DNA of 64,000 nucleotides from Leptospira stimsonii (lineage in GTDB: Bacteria > Spirochaetota > Leptospiria > Leptospirales > Leptospiraceae). The position numbers were made by a program, and so were the translations under genes. The notes below the pieces were generated by a model. The model was not told the origin of the DNA. It made no database searches and saw only the letters and a list, made by a program, of their open reading frames with translations. Numbering within the stretch: the first letter of the stretch is position 1; each line of letters opens with the position of its first letter. The stretch covers positions 186,001 to 250,000 of the forward strand of contig NZ_QHCT01000005.1 in assembly GCF_003545885.1 (NCBI RefSeq), given 5' to 3'. Below are positions 8,803 to 17,271 of this stretch, piece by piece.

Positions 8803-9675
8803 ATGGCAGTATTTAATGCAACAAAAACGAGGACATGGTCCAAGAGCACGCCTGCGGATGGTGACTTATTCGACGACGAATTCGATCGCCAATACTCGAA
8901 CGATCAGTATCTAAAAGATCGGATCGATCAGACCGATTTGAATCTTTTCGGGGCGCAGATTCCATTGGGCGGAATCATAGAGGACAATTTGGATCAGGCT
9001 TCATCGAGTCTATTCAAGGAAACGAATGCTCAGGCGATTTCCAGAACGACCTATTCGGCGCTCTGGAATTTAGTCCGAAGAAACGTGAGCGGAATCGTTC
9101 CTGCCAGCGATCGGATCAGTGTGACATCCCATGGTTTGATCGAGGGACAACTCGTCAAATTCGCTTTCACGGGCGGGGGAATTACCGCACTAACCAAATA
9201 CTATGTAAGAAACCCGACCACAAACGATTTTCAAGTTTCAACGACTCCGACGGGGAGTATCCTCGATCTCACTTCTTCCCAGACGGGAGAGATGATTGTT
9301 AACGTTGAATATGGTTTTGGAGACGGTGCGACGACATACAACGTTCCGGATCGAAGAGGAATTTTTGCGAGGGGCGCGGGAGTTCACGGAACGCGGGCAA
9401 AGGCCATTGGCGGAAACTATGACGGGGGCGCGGTTGGTTTTGAAGGACAAGATCAAGGTCAAGGGCACATTCACTCTGCGTCTGTGATTCCAAATGGTGC
9501 CGCCGGTTTTGGGAATGGCGGCGCAAGTGGCTATGCTGGCGGAAGCCTCGGGCAGGTCGGGATTAGCGTCACAGTTGGTACTCCGACGGCTGACGGAACC
9601 AACGGTAGTCCGCGCACCGGAAACGAAACAACACCAGCCTATGTCGCAGTCAAATACAAAGTGAGGGTAGCATGA
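8803..9675 (+). CDS. Tail fibre protein with collar-like C-terminus
   Basis: A 290-residue protein. The ATG is preceded by AAGGAG (8793-8798). The middle contains 'TYNVPDRRGIFARGAG' (~residues 175-190), the NLPDLRGRFxRG-type signature of phage tail-collar/fibre domains. Downstream comes a Gly/Ala-rich stretch (GAAGFGNGGASGYAGG) and an end 'TPAYVAVKYKVRVA' typical of fibre tips. It probably mediates host recognition. The next gene overlaps by 4 nt. Confidence 0.75.
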   Translation: MAVFNATKTRTWSKSTPADGDLFDDEFDRQYSNDQYLKDRIDQTDLNLFGAQIPLGGIIEDNLDQASSSLFKETNAQAISRTTYSALWNLVRRNVSGIVPASDRISVTSHGLIEGQLVKFAFTGGGITALTKYYVRNPTTNDFQVSTTPTGSILDLTSSQTGEMIVNVEYGFGDGATTYNVPDRRGIFARGAGVHGTRAKAIGGNYDGGAVGFEGQDQGQGHIHSASVIPNGAAGFGNGGASGYAGGSLGQVGISVTVGTPTADGTNGSPRTGNETTPAYVAVKYKVRVA

Positions 9676-10391
9676 ACTATATTATAGAAAAAGAAAGTAA
9701 CAAAGTTCTATGGATCAACTCGGATCCTCAACAATTAAAAGGAAAAACCGTTTGGCAAGAATTTGATGAGACTCTTCATGAAGTAGTCTATGTGCTCCAT
9801 TATAATCCTCAAGTCCAAGAGACCTTTCTTGCGCCGGTCGTCGACGGTATGGCTGTAGATTTTCAGCCGAAGTCGGTCTATGATAAAAAGACGGCTCGGG
9901 AAAGGATTCTCCAAGACTGGAATGACAAGATGGATTCTGTATTGGAAACGGAAGAGAAACCGATTTTGGACGAAGAGGGGAATGTCCTTCCTCATCAGTT
10001 TCATACGAATGCCGGTTGGAGATTGAATCTGGATCAAAAGAAAAAGGATTGTATCCAGCGAATCAATCAGATCTGTTCGGAAAAAATTTCGGGAGGCTTT
10101 TCTTCTTCGGCGCTCGGGTCAGTGCATCATTATGCGTTTGATCGAGACGATCAATTGAATCTCAATAGTTCGGTTTTAACGGAAGAAAGCCTTCCGATTC
10201 AATGTAAGGATGGCGCAAATCAAGAATCGTTTCAAATTCATACTCCAGATCAAGTTCGAAAGGTTTTGAAGGATGGTTGCCTCCATAAAGCAAGAATGCT
10301 CGAAAGAGCGAATCAATGGAAAGCGAAGATCGCGGAAATAGGATCGATTGAAGAACTTCAGGAGATGGATTTCGCTTCGGATTGGATCTAA
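9672..10391 (+). CDS. Fibre-associated protein with DUF4376-like domain
   Basis: A 239-residue protein, last of the tail cluster. The C-terminal half has 'CSEKISGGFSSSALGSVHHY', 'DRDDQLNLNS', then IHTPDQVRKVLKDG and a terminal 'ANQWKAKIAEIGSIEEL', the layout of DUF4376 domains found in tail-fibre assembly or fibre-tip proteins. It is followed by a 10-bp perfect hairpin that probably ends the operon. No lysis, head or integrase genes are visible in this window. Confidence 0.55.
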   Translation: MNYIIEKESNKVLWINSDPQQLKGKTVWQEFDETLHEVVYVLHYNPQVQETFLAPVVDGMAVDFQPKSVYDKKTARERILQDWNDKMDSVLETEEKPILDEEGNVLPHQFHTNAGWRLNLDQKKKDCIQRINQICSEKISGGFSSSALGSVHHYAFDRDDQLNLNSSVLTEESLPIQCKDGANQESFQIHTPDQVRKVLKDGCLHKARMLERANQWKAKIAEIGSIEELQEMDFASDWI

Positions 10392-10401
10392 ATTTGGCTG
10401 T

Positions 10402-10437
10402 AGTTAGGGTGTGTATGGAGGAGTTCGCACCCTAACT
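10402..10437 (+). terminator. Hairpin after the tail operon, no U tract
   Basis: Ten-base arms at 10402-10411 and 10428-10437 (AGTTAGGGTG / CACCCTAACT) are perfectly complementary with a 16-nt loop, 11 bp after the last tail gene. No T run follows, so this is either a weak intrinsic terminator or an mRNA 3' stabiliser. Confidence 0.5.
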
Positions 10438-10451
10438 CGTACGTAAATGTA

Positions 10452-10465
10452 TTAGAATATTCTAA
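10452..10465. promoter_or_regulatory. TTAGAATATTCTAA palindrome
   Basis: A perfect 14-bp inverted repeat between the tail operon and the convergent hydrolase gene. It is one of three copies of TTAGAATNTTCTAA in the window (others at 42663 and 59868). The 2-nt centre is too short for a stable RNA hairpin, so a protein-binding site is more likely. The rest of 10466-10619 holds no gene that I can see. Confidence 0.35.
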
Positions 10466-10619
10466 ATATAGAATTGCTTCAATTTATTGCAATCGATCTT
10501 CGTTGTATGCAGGGTGCAAGGAAGTCGTAGAGGAAAACGTAAATTCGAATCAGAAAACTTCGAATTTACTTCGATCGGTTGTTAGAGTGGATTCTAAAAT
10601 ATACGCGATTTTTTTTGAA

Positions 10620-11498
10620 TCAATCGAGAAATTCGAGCAGTAATTTTTGAATCAGTTCCTTCTGGGTCCAAGGGATAAAGTGATTCTCTTTCTCTAAAGG
10701 AATGGTTTTGAGAATCGTTTTTGAAAGTTGAGTTTGAAAATACTCCAAGTTTTGATAAGGAACAAGAGAATCCTCTTTTCCGTGGATCAGAATCGTTTTG
10801 CAGTGAATTTCTTTCCAATGAGGGATCAGGTCGAAGAGCTGTTTTTTTAAAGGAAGCATCTCCGAATTGCTCTGATTGATCTCTCTGGGAAGAATCCGTT
10901 TTATCCAATTCCAATCCGCGACACGATTGTACCACCGAACTTCCTCTGCGTCTCCGCTCAAAGCCGCCGCCAAAAGGAGGAGGCCGGCGATATTTAGATC
11001 GGGAAAGGAGGCGATTCTTGCGGCAATTGGTCCTCCGTAGGAGTGTCCTACTAGAATGATTTTTCCATTCTTTTCATTTCCAATGGTTCTTTGAAACTGA
11101 GAGATTGCCCGTCCCAGGATATATGCCTGCCTTTCAATGTCGGGCACGCTTTGATCTGGACTCGATTTTCCAAAACCGGGCCTGTCCACGGAAAGGATAC
11201 AAAAAGAGGAGGTAAGAATCTTGTCTCCTAAATAGGAAGCATAATTCTGCCAGCCCCCGGGAGAACCGTGAATGAATATTATAATATTGTGATTCTTTAA
11301 TTCACACTCGCTCGCAACTCCGTAGACTGTTACTCCATCCTCTAAAAAATGGAATTCCCGGATGCGGGCGCCTTCTTCTTTCAAACGTTGTAAACTCTCT
11401 TCCGGCTTTTTTTTGAGATCATCCGGTAATCTACAAGAGAATAGGAAATTGAAACATACGGAAAAAAGAAGAATCGTGCGAAAAGGAATCATTGCCAT
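10620..11498 (-). CDS. Alpha/beta hydrolase, predicted lipoprotein
   Basis: A 292-residue protein. The N-terminus is a signal peptide ending at a lipobox-like LFSC, so it is probably a lipid-anchored envelope protein. An alpha/beta-hydrolase fold is indicated by IFIHGSPGGW (oxyanion region), LSVDRPGFGKS, the nucleophile elbow GHSYGG (~residue 142), the acid in 'IHGKEDSLVPY', and the catalytic His in 'KENHFIPW'. The complete Ser-Asp-His triad suggests an active esterase or lipase-like enzyme. Substrate unknown. It lies 18 bp downstream of the cyclase gene on the same strand and may be co-transcribed. Confidence 0.8.
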   Translation of the reverse strand: MAMIPFRTILLFSVCFNFLFSCRLPDDLKKKPEESLQRLKEEGARIREFHFLEDGVTVYGVASECELKNHNIIIFIHGSPGGWQNYASYLGDKILTSSFCILSVDRPGFGKSSPDQSVPDIERQAYILGRAISQFQRTIGNEKNGKIILVGHSYGGPIAARIASFPDLNIAGLLLLAAALSGDAEEVRWYNRVADWNWIKRILPREINQSNSEMLPLKKQLFDLIPHWKEIHCKTILIHGKEDSLVPYQNLEYFQTQLSKTILKTIPLEKENHFIPWTQKELIQKLLLEFLD

Positions 11499-11516
11499 TT
11501 TATTTTTCGGAAATTT

Positions 11517-12830
11517 CTAAGAAACCGGAAATTCTCCTCTTTGTATTTGTCCGTAGAACCGTAAGAATGTTTGGTTGGGTTGAAAAGGATTTGCAATGTC
11601 GAAAAGTCCTTCCCGGATTCCTTTCACGAGATACATATCGATTTCACCTTTGTTCTTCGCTTTTATTTTTCCTCTATGTTCGCAGATAAAAAAATCTTTT
11701 ATTTGTTCGTAGGTTTCGCTGGAAATATTCACCTCACCCGGAATTCCGGAACTTTCCATTCTGTTTGCCGTATTCACCGTGTCTCCCCAGATGTCGTAAG
11801 CAAACTTATCCGTTCCCACAACTCCCGCGACAACTGAGCCGGTGTGAATTCCAAGTCTGAGTTCCCAAAATGACAGATTCTTGCTTTCCCTTTCTTGTTT
11901 TTTTTGAAGCATAAATCTCTGAAATTCCAAACCGCAAAGGACGGCGTCTATCGCATGAGTTTTGTTTTTTAGAGGAAGACCTCCCGCGGCCATATAGGCG
12001 TCTCCGATCGTCTTTATTTTTTCCAGAGTATGAATCTTTACGATAGAATCGAACTGACGGAAAAAAAGATCCAATTCGCTTAACAATTCTTCGGGAGACA
12101 TTGTTTCTGCGATCTGAGTAAAACCTGCCATATCTGTAAAGAGTACAGTAACGCTTTCATAACGAACCGGTGCGACGGAATCATTTCTTTTTAATTCTTC
12201 TGCAACGGCTTCCGGAAGAATATTTAGAAGTAAGGAGTCCGATTTCTTTCGCTCTATATTCAAGTTTCGTGTTAGAATGAAGATCAAAAGTCCCGTAAGG
12301 ATTTGGACGAATAAATAGTTCCCTCCGGCGTCCAAATACCGTTCGGTTTCGTTCTGATAGGTCTTGATCCATTCTCTATTGTAGAATTCGGTCGCATAAA
12401 GAAAAGCGGTCGCCGCCGCGTAAACCAAATAAACGATCCATACATTATGATTTCTTAAAAGAATCGTCGCGATCACGAGTGCTGGGATAAAATAATAGTG
12501 ATTTCCGCCGATCGATCCTCCGTTAAAAAACCACATGGAAGAAAGATAGACTAAGATCGTAAGATTGAACGGCCAGAATAGCGCGTAGTAGACGCTCTTG
12601 ATTCGTGATACCAGATACATTCCCATCAGCAAGATTCCGGAAACGAAGTTTAGGAGAAAAATCACCATGAAGTTTTCCAAATAGAACGAGGAAAACGCTC
12701 CGAAAATATTGAGGGCGCCGTTTACAAACGCGACCGTATTGAACAGCCTATGTTCCAAAGAATTTTTCTTCGGATCCCCAAACATAAAATAAACGAACTT
12801 AAGGACTTGATCGGTCATGGTCGATAGCAT
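11517..12830 (-). CDS. Membrane adenylate cyclase (class III)
   Basis: A 437-residue protein. The N-terminal ~200 residues hold about six hydrophobic segments. The C-terminal class III cyclase domain has VLFTDMAGFTQ (first metal Asp), IKTIGDAYMAAGGLP (Lys and second metal Asp) and YDIWGDTVNTANRME (purine-recognising Asp and catalytic Asn/Arg). The Lys/Asp pair points to ATP rather than GTP. It probably makes cAMP in response to a membrane-sensed cue. Two candidate starts exist, ATG at 12830 and an in-frame ATG four codons later. Confidence 0.85.
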   Translation of the reverse strand: MLSTMTDQVLKFVYFMFGDPKKNSLEHRLFNTVAFVNGALNIFGAFSSFYLENFMVIFLLNFVSGILLMGMYLVSRIKSVYYALFWPFNLTILVYLSSMWFFNGGSIGGNHYYFIPALVIATILLRNHNVWIVYLVYAAATAFLYATEFYNREWIKTYQNETERYLDAGGNYLFVQILTGLLIFILTRNLNIERKKSDSLLLNILPEAVAEELKRNDSVAPVRYESVTVLFTDMAGFTQIAETMSPEELLSELDLFFRQFDSIVKIHTLEKIKTIGDAYMAAGGLPLKNKTHAIDAVLCGLEFQRFMLQKKQERESKNLSFWELRLGIHTGSVVAGVVGTDKFAYDIWGDTVNTANRMESSGIPGEVNISSETYEQIKDFFICEHRGKIKAKNKGEIDMYLVKGIREGLFDIANPFQPNQTFLRFYGQIQRGEFPVS

Positions 12831-12903
12831 AAATTCATCGCGGATGGAAATAAATCATTTATTTCCTTCGAGTTTGCAAAAACGTTCTCCTTTATTACAA
12901 GAA

Positions 12904-14064
12904 TCAATCGGAACGATCATTGACTTTTCGATTTCCCGCGTAGAATCGAAAAAGTGCTTTGACGATTTTGTACAGGCTCGTTTTCGGAACTCCCAATTTT
13001 TTATTTTCGGATCCGATTTGGAAAAGAAGTTTCCATTGGTGGAAAAGAATCGAATACATTTGAACGATGGAAAATTCAGGATCGTAGAGATTTGTCGATT
13101 CGGAGGTGACTCCGTTCAATTCTACGATTCCGAATTCTTTTCCTAATTTCAATTCTTCATCCGATCGGTATCGAATATCGTATCTACCGAAGTAAAAGCC
13201 GGCAAAGGTCTGGGAAATTTGATCGATTTTTTCAATGAGGGCATCCGTGATTAGATCGCTTCCGTCCGAAAATAGAGTGCCTTGACAATGATTTCCAGCT
13301 TCCGCGAGCCTCATTCTTTCTCCTTTGGAAAGAATCCGGTTCCATTGTTTTTCATGTCTTTGCTGAAAAACTCCCGTTTGAAATCGAAATCGTGGGTGTT
13401 TTGAAATCAATTCTTTCAAGGAGGAATTTCCGTCACCTTCTATGATCGGAAACGTCTTTCTCGTTACGGAAAAGATATGCCCTTTTTTTTCATTCGGGAA
13501 ACGGTAATAAAATACGCCGGCTTCCTTCGGGCCAGGGTGATATTCTTGGATAACGAGGTCTATATTTGTCTCGAGTAAATATCGTACCGCTTCGTCTTCT
13601 CGTTTGATGAGTTTTACGCCGGAGCCGCGTTGCCCTGCGTCCGGTTTTAGTATATAAGGATATTCAAATTTATTTATGAAAATTAAATTCTCCAGATTTT
13701 TAAGATCCGTTTCGGAATCGATTCTTATAATTTTATGAAATTTTAATATGTGATCGGATGAGATATTCTTAAGAATATCGTTCTTTGATTCTCCGACAAG
13801 TCCTCCTAAATCGATACCTGGATTGGCGGCGCAGATCGTACCAAAGCCCCAGTGGCGAATCGTCAAATATACAATATAAGGCACTAAAGGGATATAAAAG
13901 ATCCAAGCCGGCCAAAACTCAGGCTTTGCGAATTTTCCGAATGAAACGTTCCAGGAAACGCTCTTCCTTTTAGGTCTGTTTTGATTCAGCTTCTTTATGT
14001 TTTGTTTTTTTCTCGAATTGAAGGGTTGAAAGGGCAACTCCAAATTCTTTCGGTAGAGAAACAT
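12904..14064 (-). CDS. ATP-grasp domain protein, function unknown
   Basis: A 386-residue protein. One membrane-like segment (WIFYIPLVPYIVYLTI, ~residues 58-73) precedes the ATP-grasp core: 'YILKPDAGQRGSGVKLI' (Gly-rich phosphate loop), 'LVIQEYHPGPKEAG', and near the C-terminus 'GIVELNGVTSES', the metal-binding Glu/Asn region. It resembles carboxylate-amine/thiol ligases of the D-Ala-D-Ala ligase superfamily. The ATG at 14064 lies 95 bp inside the upstream DinB-like gene. No ATG occurs in frame soon after it, so the start is uncertain. Substrate unknown. Confidence 0.65.
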   Translation of the reverse strand: MFLYRKNLELPFQPFNSRKKQNIKKLNQNRPKRKSVSWNVSFGKFAKPEFWPAWIFYIPLVPYIVYLTIRHWGFGTICAANPGIDLGGLVGESKNDILKNISSDHILKFHKIIRIDSETDLKNLENLIFINKFEYPYILKPDAGQRGSGVKLIKREDEAVRYLLETNIDLVIQEYHPGPKEAGVFYYRFPNEKKGHIFSVTRKTFPIIEGDGNSSLKELISKHPRFRFQTGVFQQRHEKQWNRILSKGERMRLAEAGNHCQGTLFSDGSDLITDALIEKIDQISQTFAGFYFGRYDIRYRSDEELKLGKEFGIVELNGVTSESTNLYDPEFSIVQMYSILFHQWKLLFQIGSENKKLGVPKTSLYKIVKALFRFYAGNRKVNDRSD

Positions 14065-14509
14065 TTTGTAAAAAACACTCCGCGTATATTTTGATGATCG
14101 CCATATGATGAATCGTATGGTCCTGGACGTATAAGAATTCTCGTTTCAGATTGCTGATCGTTTTTCCTTCAAGTCCGGACTCCGGATCCAAAAGAAAAGA
14201 AAGGTCGACACTTTTATTTTCTTCAATCGATTCGAGTTCGTTTAATAACTCAAAAATTTTATCCCGAGCCGCGAGCGGGGAGGTTTCGTAGAGAGGATTT
14301 CTTTTTCTTCGATCGTATGAAATTTCGGTTGTTTCCAAGCCGATAACCAAATTCTCCAAAACTTCCATACAGTGACGAACATGTTTTCCAATGCTCGAAC
14401 CCTTGACTTGGGTGATTTCCATCGAATATTCCCTTTCATCGATAACGGAAAGTAGATCTGCCAGTTGATTGAAGGTATGAAAAATGTTTTTGAATTGAAT
14501 GTGTAACAT
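13970..14509 (-). CDS. DinB-like four-helix protein
   Basis: A 179-residue helical protein. Histidines in GKHVRHCMEVL (~43 and 46) and in VQDHTIHHMAI (~130-137) match the spaced His ligands of the DinB/YfiT metal-binding superfamily. Members include thiol-dependent transferases, but most have unknown substrates. The ATP-grasp frame begins inside its 3' end, suggesting translational coupling. 14510-14589 has no gene. Confidence 0.65.
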   Translation of the reverse strand: MLHIQFKNIFHTFNQLADLLSVIDEREYSMEITQVKGSSIGKHVRHCMEVLENLVIGLETTEISYDRRKRNPLYETSPLAARDKIFELLNELESIEENKSVDLSFLLDPESGLEGKTISNLKREFLYVQDHTIHHMAIIKIYAECFLQNVSLPKEFGVALSTLQFEKKTKHKEAESKQT

Positions 14510-14589
14510 CGCAAAGTTCTTCGGAGCAAAAGACTCGAAGTTACAAAAGAAAAACGGTTTTTTCGAAATTGCAATGAGATAAAGAAAAA

Positions 14590-14622
14590 AGAAGAATAGG
14601 ACAGAGTTGTTTCTCTGTCCCT
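14590..14622 (-). terminator. Terminator after tonB
   Basis: Arms 14600-14607 and 14614-14621 (GGACAGAG / CTCTGTCC) form a perfect 8-bp stem with a 6-nt loop. On the minus strand a T-rich tract (TATTCTTCTTTTTTC) follows. It lies 16 bp beyond the tonB stop and probably ends the exbB-exbD-exbD-tonB transcript. Confidence 0.7.
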
Positions 14623-14637
14623 TTGTGAGTGTCTCTT

Positions 14638-15228
14638 TTAGTAAAGACTAAATCGGACCGGTATTAGAACCTTAACAGTGATCGCTTTCCCTTCTAAGAT
14701 GGAAGGAGAATATCTTTTTTTGTAAAATGCATCGATTGCAGACTCTTCCAAGCCGAATCCGAGCGGCTTTCCAACGGAGCGCACTCTCAAAACCTGCCCA
14801 TTCTCTGCAATGATCACCTCCAAGGTGGTGGTGCCGGTAATTCCTGCCGATCTTGCCTCTGATGAATATTCAGGGGTGATATTAGGTGTTAGATCGACCG
14901 GTGCGGTTGCTCCCGATATGATCGCGTCTTGTGCACCCGCAATTCTTGGATCTTCCTTCTTCTTAACCGTATCGGTGACTTCGAATTCTCCATCATCAGC
15001 CGCCTCACCGACGTTAGGGTCCTGAATTACCAGATTGTCGACAAATGCAACTTCATCAACCAGTCTATCCAATCTATTGAACTCTATCGAAGGGGTGTAC
15101 CAGAAAAAAAGAATCAAAATCTGAAGGACGAACGAGGTGGAAAGAAAGAATTCCATCCGATATCGATCGATGAATCTTCTGAGCTTCCCTTTTTTAATTT
15201 CGGTTAATATAGCGTTCTCTTGACCCAT
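14638..15228 (-). CDS. tonB: TonB-like energy transducer
   Basis: A 196-residue protein. One N-terminal membrane segment ([15 protein letters not shown], ~30-45) leads into an acidic periplasmic linker without the usual Pro-rich repeats. The C-terminal domain has [18 protein letters not shown] and [18 protein letters not shown], a TonB C-terminal fold. TonB couples the ExbBD proton motor to outer-membrane receptors. The gene begins 3 bp after the second exbD stop. The short, non-Pro linker is unusual compared with enterobacterial TonB. Confidence 0.8.
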   Translation of the reverse strand: MGQENAILTEIKKGKLRRFIDRYRMEFFLSTSFVLQILILFFWYTPSIEFNRLDRLVDEVAFVDNLVIQDPNVGEAADDGEFEVTDTVKKKEDPRIAGAQDAIISGATAPVDLTPNITPEYSSEARSAGITGTTTLEVIIAENGQVLRVRSVGKPLGFGLEESAIDAFYKKRYSPSILEGKAITVKVLIPVRFSLY

Positions 15229-15231
15229 CGT

Positions 15232-15648
15232 TCAAAGACCTCCGCCTTGAGTCGTCTTTGTTACGAGCGAAACTTTCAGTGCGCCTGCTTCTTTTAATAA
15301 TTCGAAGGCATTATCTAAATCCGAATAGGGAAGATCCTTGTCGGCATGAATTAGAACCTTAAGGTCGGGAGTGGTCGTAAGCTTTGCTCTTACGTTGTTG
15401 ATTGCCTCGTTCATCGGCATTCTAACTTGATTGAAATAGACCGCTTTGTCCTTATCGGCACTCAGATATAAATTCGCAATCTTCTTGTTGAGTTGCTCGC
15501 CCCCAGGAACGTCCGGAAGCGCGATGGGCAAATCTGGGTCCGTATCTAAAACCGAAGTAACCATAAAGAAGACTAAGAGTAGAAAAGCAATATCGGCCAT
15601 CGAGCTAACTGGGATGGAAGGTGGATTCTTTTTCTTTTTTAAGCTCAT
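15232..15648 (-). CDS. exbD: ExbD/TolR-family protein (second copy)
   Basis: A 138-residue protein. One membrane segment (~19-37: [16 protein letters not shown]) carries the essential Asp at its start (SSMADIAF). The periplasmic domain has '[20 protein letters not shown]', typical of ExbD/TolR. It works with ExbB as the proton-driven motor. One base separates it from the first exbD copy. Two different ExbD proteins in one operon suggest a hetero-oligomeric motor or two different partners. Confidence 0.85.
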   Translation of the reverse strand: MSLKKKKNPPSIPVSSMADIAFLLLVFFMVTSVLDTDPDLPIALPDVPGGEQLNKKIANLYLSADKDKAVYFNQVRMPMNEAINNVRAKLTTTPDLKVLIHADKDLPYSDLDNAFELLKEAGALKVSLVTKTTQGGGL

Positions 15649-15649
15649 A

Positions 15650-16069
15650 CTATTTCAGCCTTTTTACGGAGATCTGTTTGAATCCTCGGATCTGAACGGC
15701 GGATAACGCGTCGAGCATGTTTCCGTATTTCGTTTCTCCGGTCGTTTTTATTAATGCGACTTTATTCTCAATGTCCGGTATTTCCATCAGATTGAGTTGC
15801 TCGCGGAAATCTATGAGATTACGATAATCTTTTGTTCCGATGGATTTATTCTTCATCTTGATCAAATCGCCTGCGATGAGAATTTCATAGATATTGTCCC
15901 TAAGCACAAGAGTCGGATTTGAATTCTTTCTAGGAAGCTGAATATTCAGTCCTTCCTTGACAAAGAATACTGCAGTGACCATGAAGAACACAAGAAGTAG
16001 GAATGCAATGTCCGACATCGAAGATGCCGAAATTTCTTCCAATACGCGTTTCTTTTTGATGCGGATCAT
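15650..16069 (-). CDS. exbD: ExbD/TolR-family protein (first copy)
   Basis: A 139-residue protein with the same layout as its neighbour: short basic cytoplasmic start, membrane segment with Asp ([19 protein letters not shown]), then a periplasmic domain containing [18 protein letters not shown]. Sequence identity to the second copy is clear in the membrane helix and weak elsewhere, so this is an old duplication. It lies 26 bp downstream of exbB and is probably part of the same transcript. Confidence 0.85.
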   Translation of the reverse strand: MIRIKKKRVLEEISASSMSDIAFLLLVFFMVTAVFFVKEGLNIQLPRKNSNPTLVLRDNIYEILIAGDLIKMKNKSIGTKDYRNLIDFREQLNLMEIPDIENKVALIKTTGETKYGNMLDALSAVQIRGFKQISVKRLK

Positions 16070-16095
16070 AATGATTCCTTCATTAAGAAAAGCAA

Positions 16096-16914
16096 TTATG
16101 CTTTTTTCGAATTTCTTTTTAAGAATTCTTTGTAAATTCTATTGGCCGCTTCTTCGATTTCGGAAGTAAAACCGTCGATTCTGGACGTTAGATATTGATG
16201 GAAAGTCATCGCCGGAATTGCAACGATCAAACCGGCGGCAGTCGTGATTAGAGCCTCTTTGATACCGCCCGCAACCACTTTTGCGTTTACTTGATCGGCG
16301 TTTGCAATCGCATCGAATGCGTTGATCATCCCGGAAACGGTTCCTAAGAATCCGATCAGTGGTGCGATCGTAGAAACTGCGGCTAAGATAACGAGTCCTC
16401 TTTCAAGTACGGTGATTACTTCCGCCGCTTCCCGCTCCACACCTTTTGCGAAAATTTCTGCATCACCCGAAGAAACGTCGATTCCGCCCGCTATAACCTG
16501 AGTGATTTTATATTCTTTTCTTTCATCTAAAAATTTCTGTACTGCATCCAATCCTTTTGAATCCATTGCTTCGCCGAGGTCGATATTATAACCTTTCGGA
16601 AGAAGTTTGGCCGTTGCTAAAAAATAAAGTCTTTCGAATATAATTCCTAAAGCTATTATAGAGGAAAGGGCTAACGGATACATTGTCCAGCCGCCGAGAA
16701 GAAAAAGATCCACGAATCCCCAGCTTTTATCGGCCTTCGCAACGGGTGCGGCAGTCGGAGTCTCTGTGTTAGCTGGCTCAGAGGTTTCCGTTTTGGTTGG
16801 CTCTGATACCTTGTCTTGCGCAAATAAAACCGTAGTGGAAAGGGAAATAAGTCCCGATAAAATGAGTGCTGTTGTCACCCATTTGAATTCATTTTTTAGA
16901 AAAGAAAATTTCAT
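16096..16914 (-). CDS. exbB: ExbB/TolQ/MotA-family proton channel subunit
   Basis: A 272-residue protein. A cleavable-looking signal ([22 protein letters not shown]) and a Thr/Pro/Glu-rich periplasmic linker precede three membrane helices. The first lies at about residues 68-92 ([20 protein letters not shown]). The paired C-terminal helices include [20 protein letters not shown] and [16 protein letters not shown], the classic ExbB/TolQ signature. It forms the inner-membrane motor with the ExbD proteins. The N-terminal extension resembles longer ExbB variants found in other Gram-negative groups. Confidence 0.9.
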   Translation of the reverse strand: MKFSFLKNEFKWVTTALILSGLISLSTTVLFAQDKVSEPTKTETSEPANTETPTAAPVAKADKSWGFVDLFLLGGWTMYPLALSSIIALGIIFERLYFLATAKLLPKGYNIDLGEAMDSKGLDAVQKFLDERKEYKITQVIAGGIDVSSGDAEIFAKGVEREAAEVITVLERGLVILAAVSTIAPLIGFLGTVSGMINAFDAIANADQVNAKVVAGGIKEALITTAAGLIVAIPAMTFHQYLTSRIDGFTSEIEEAANRIYKEFLKRNSKKA

Positions 16915-17214
16915 CGATATCTCCGATTAAAATATTTCTGTAATATACTTTCAAATTGTTACTGAATGATTACAAAGAAGTTACGGATCTGAAACTTCCA
17001 TGAGACTATGTCCGTTTTTTCTCTTACTGGGAGAGAAAGGGCTCTGATGGAACCGGATTCGTAGATTCTCTGTCACATTCGATTGTCGCTATATTTTCTT
17101 CTAAGAAGAAAAATAGAAATTTTGACCAGACCTTTGCCTTTACTCAATTATCCATTTTTATTTGGAAATTTGAGTAAAGGAAAATCGAAGGATTACTTTA
17201 CAGCTTTGGTAATT

Positions 17215-17267
17215 AAAAAAGCCCGGATTCTTCTCATATTAGTTTTGAGAAAACGAATCCGGGTTTT
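17215..17267 (-). terminator. Terminator after the TonB-dependent receptor
   Basis: Outer arms 17222-17230 and 17255-17263 (CCCGGATTC / GAATCCGGG) pair perfectly, with an inner TTCTCA/TGAGAA stem. T runs flank the stem on both strands (GGGCTTTTTT on the minus strand), so it can work in both directions. It separates the receptor transcript from exbB; the 16915-17214 interval shows no other gene and must hold the exbB promoter if that operon is separate. Confidence 0.85.
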
Positions 17268-17271
17268 TCGG

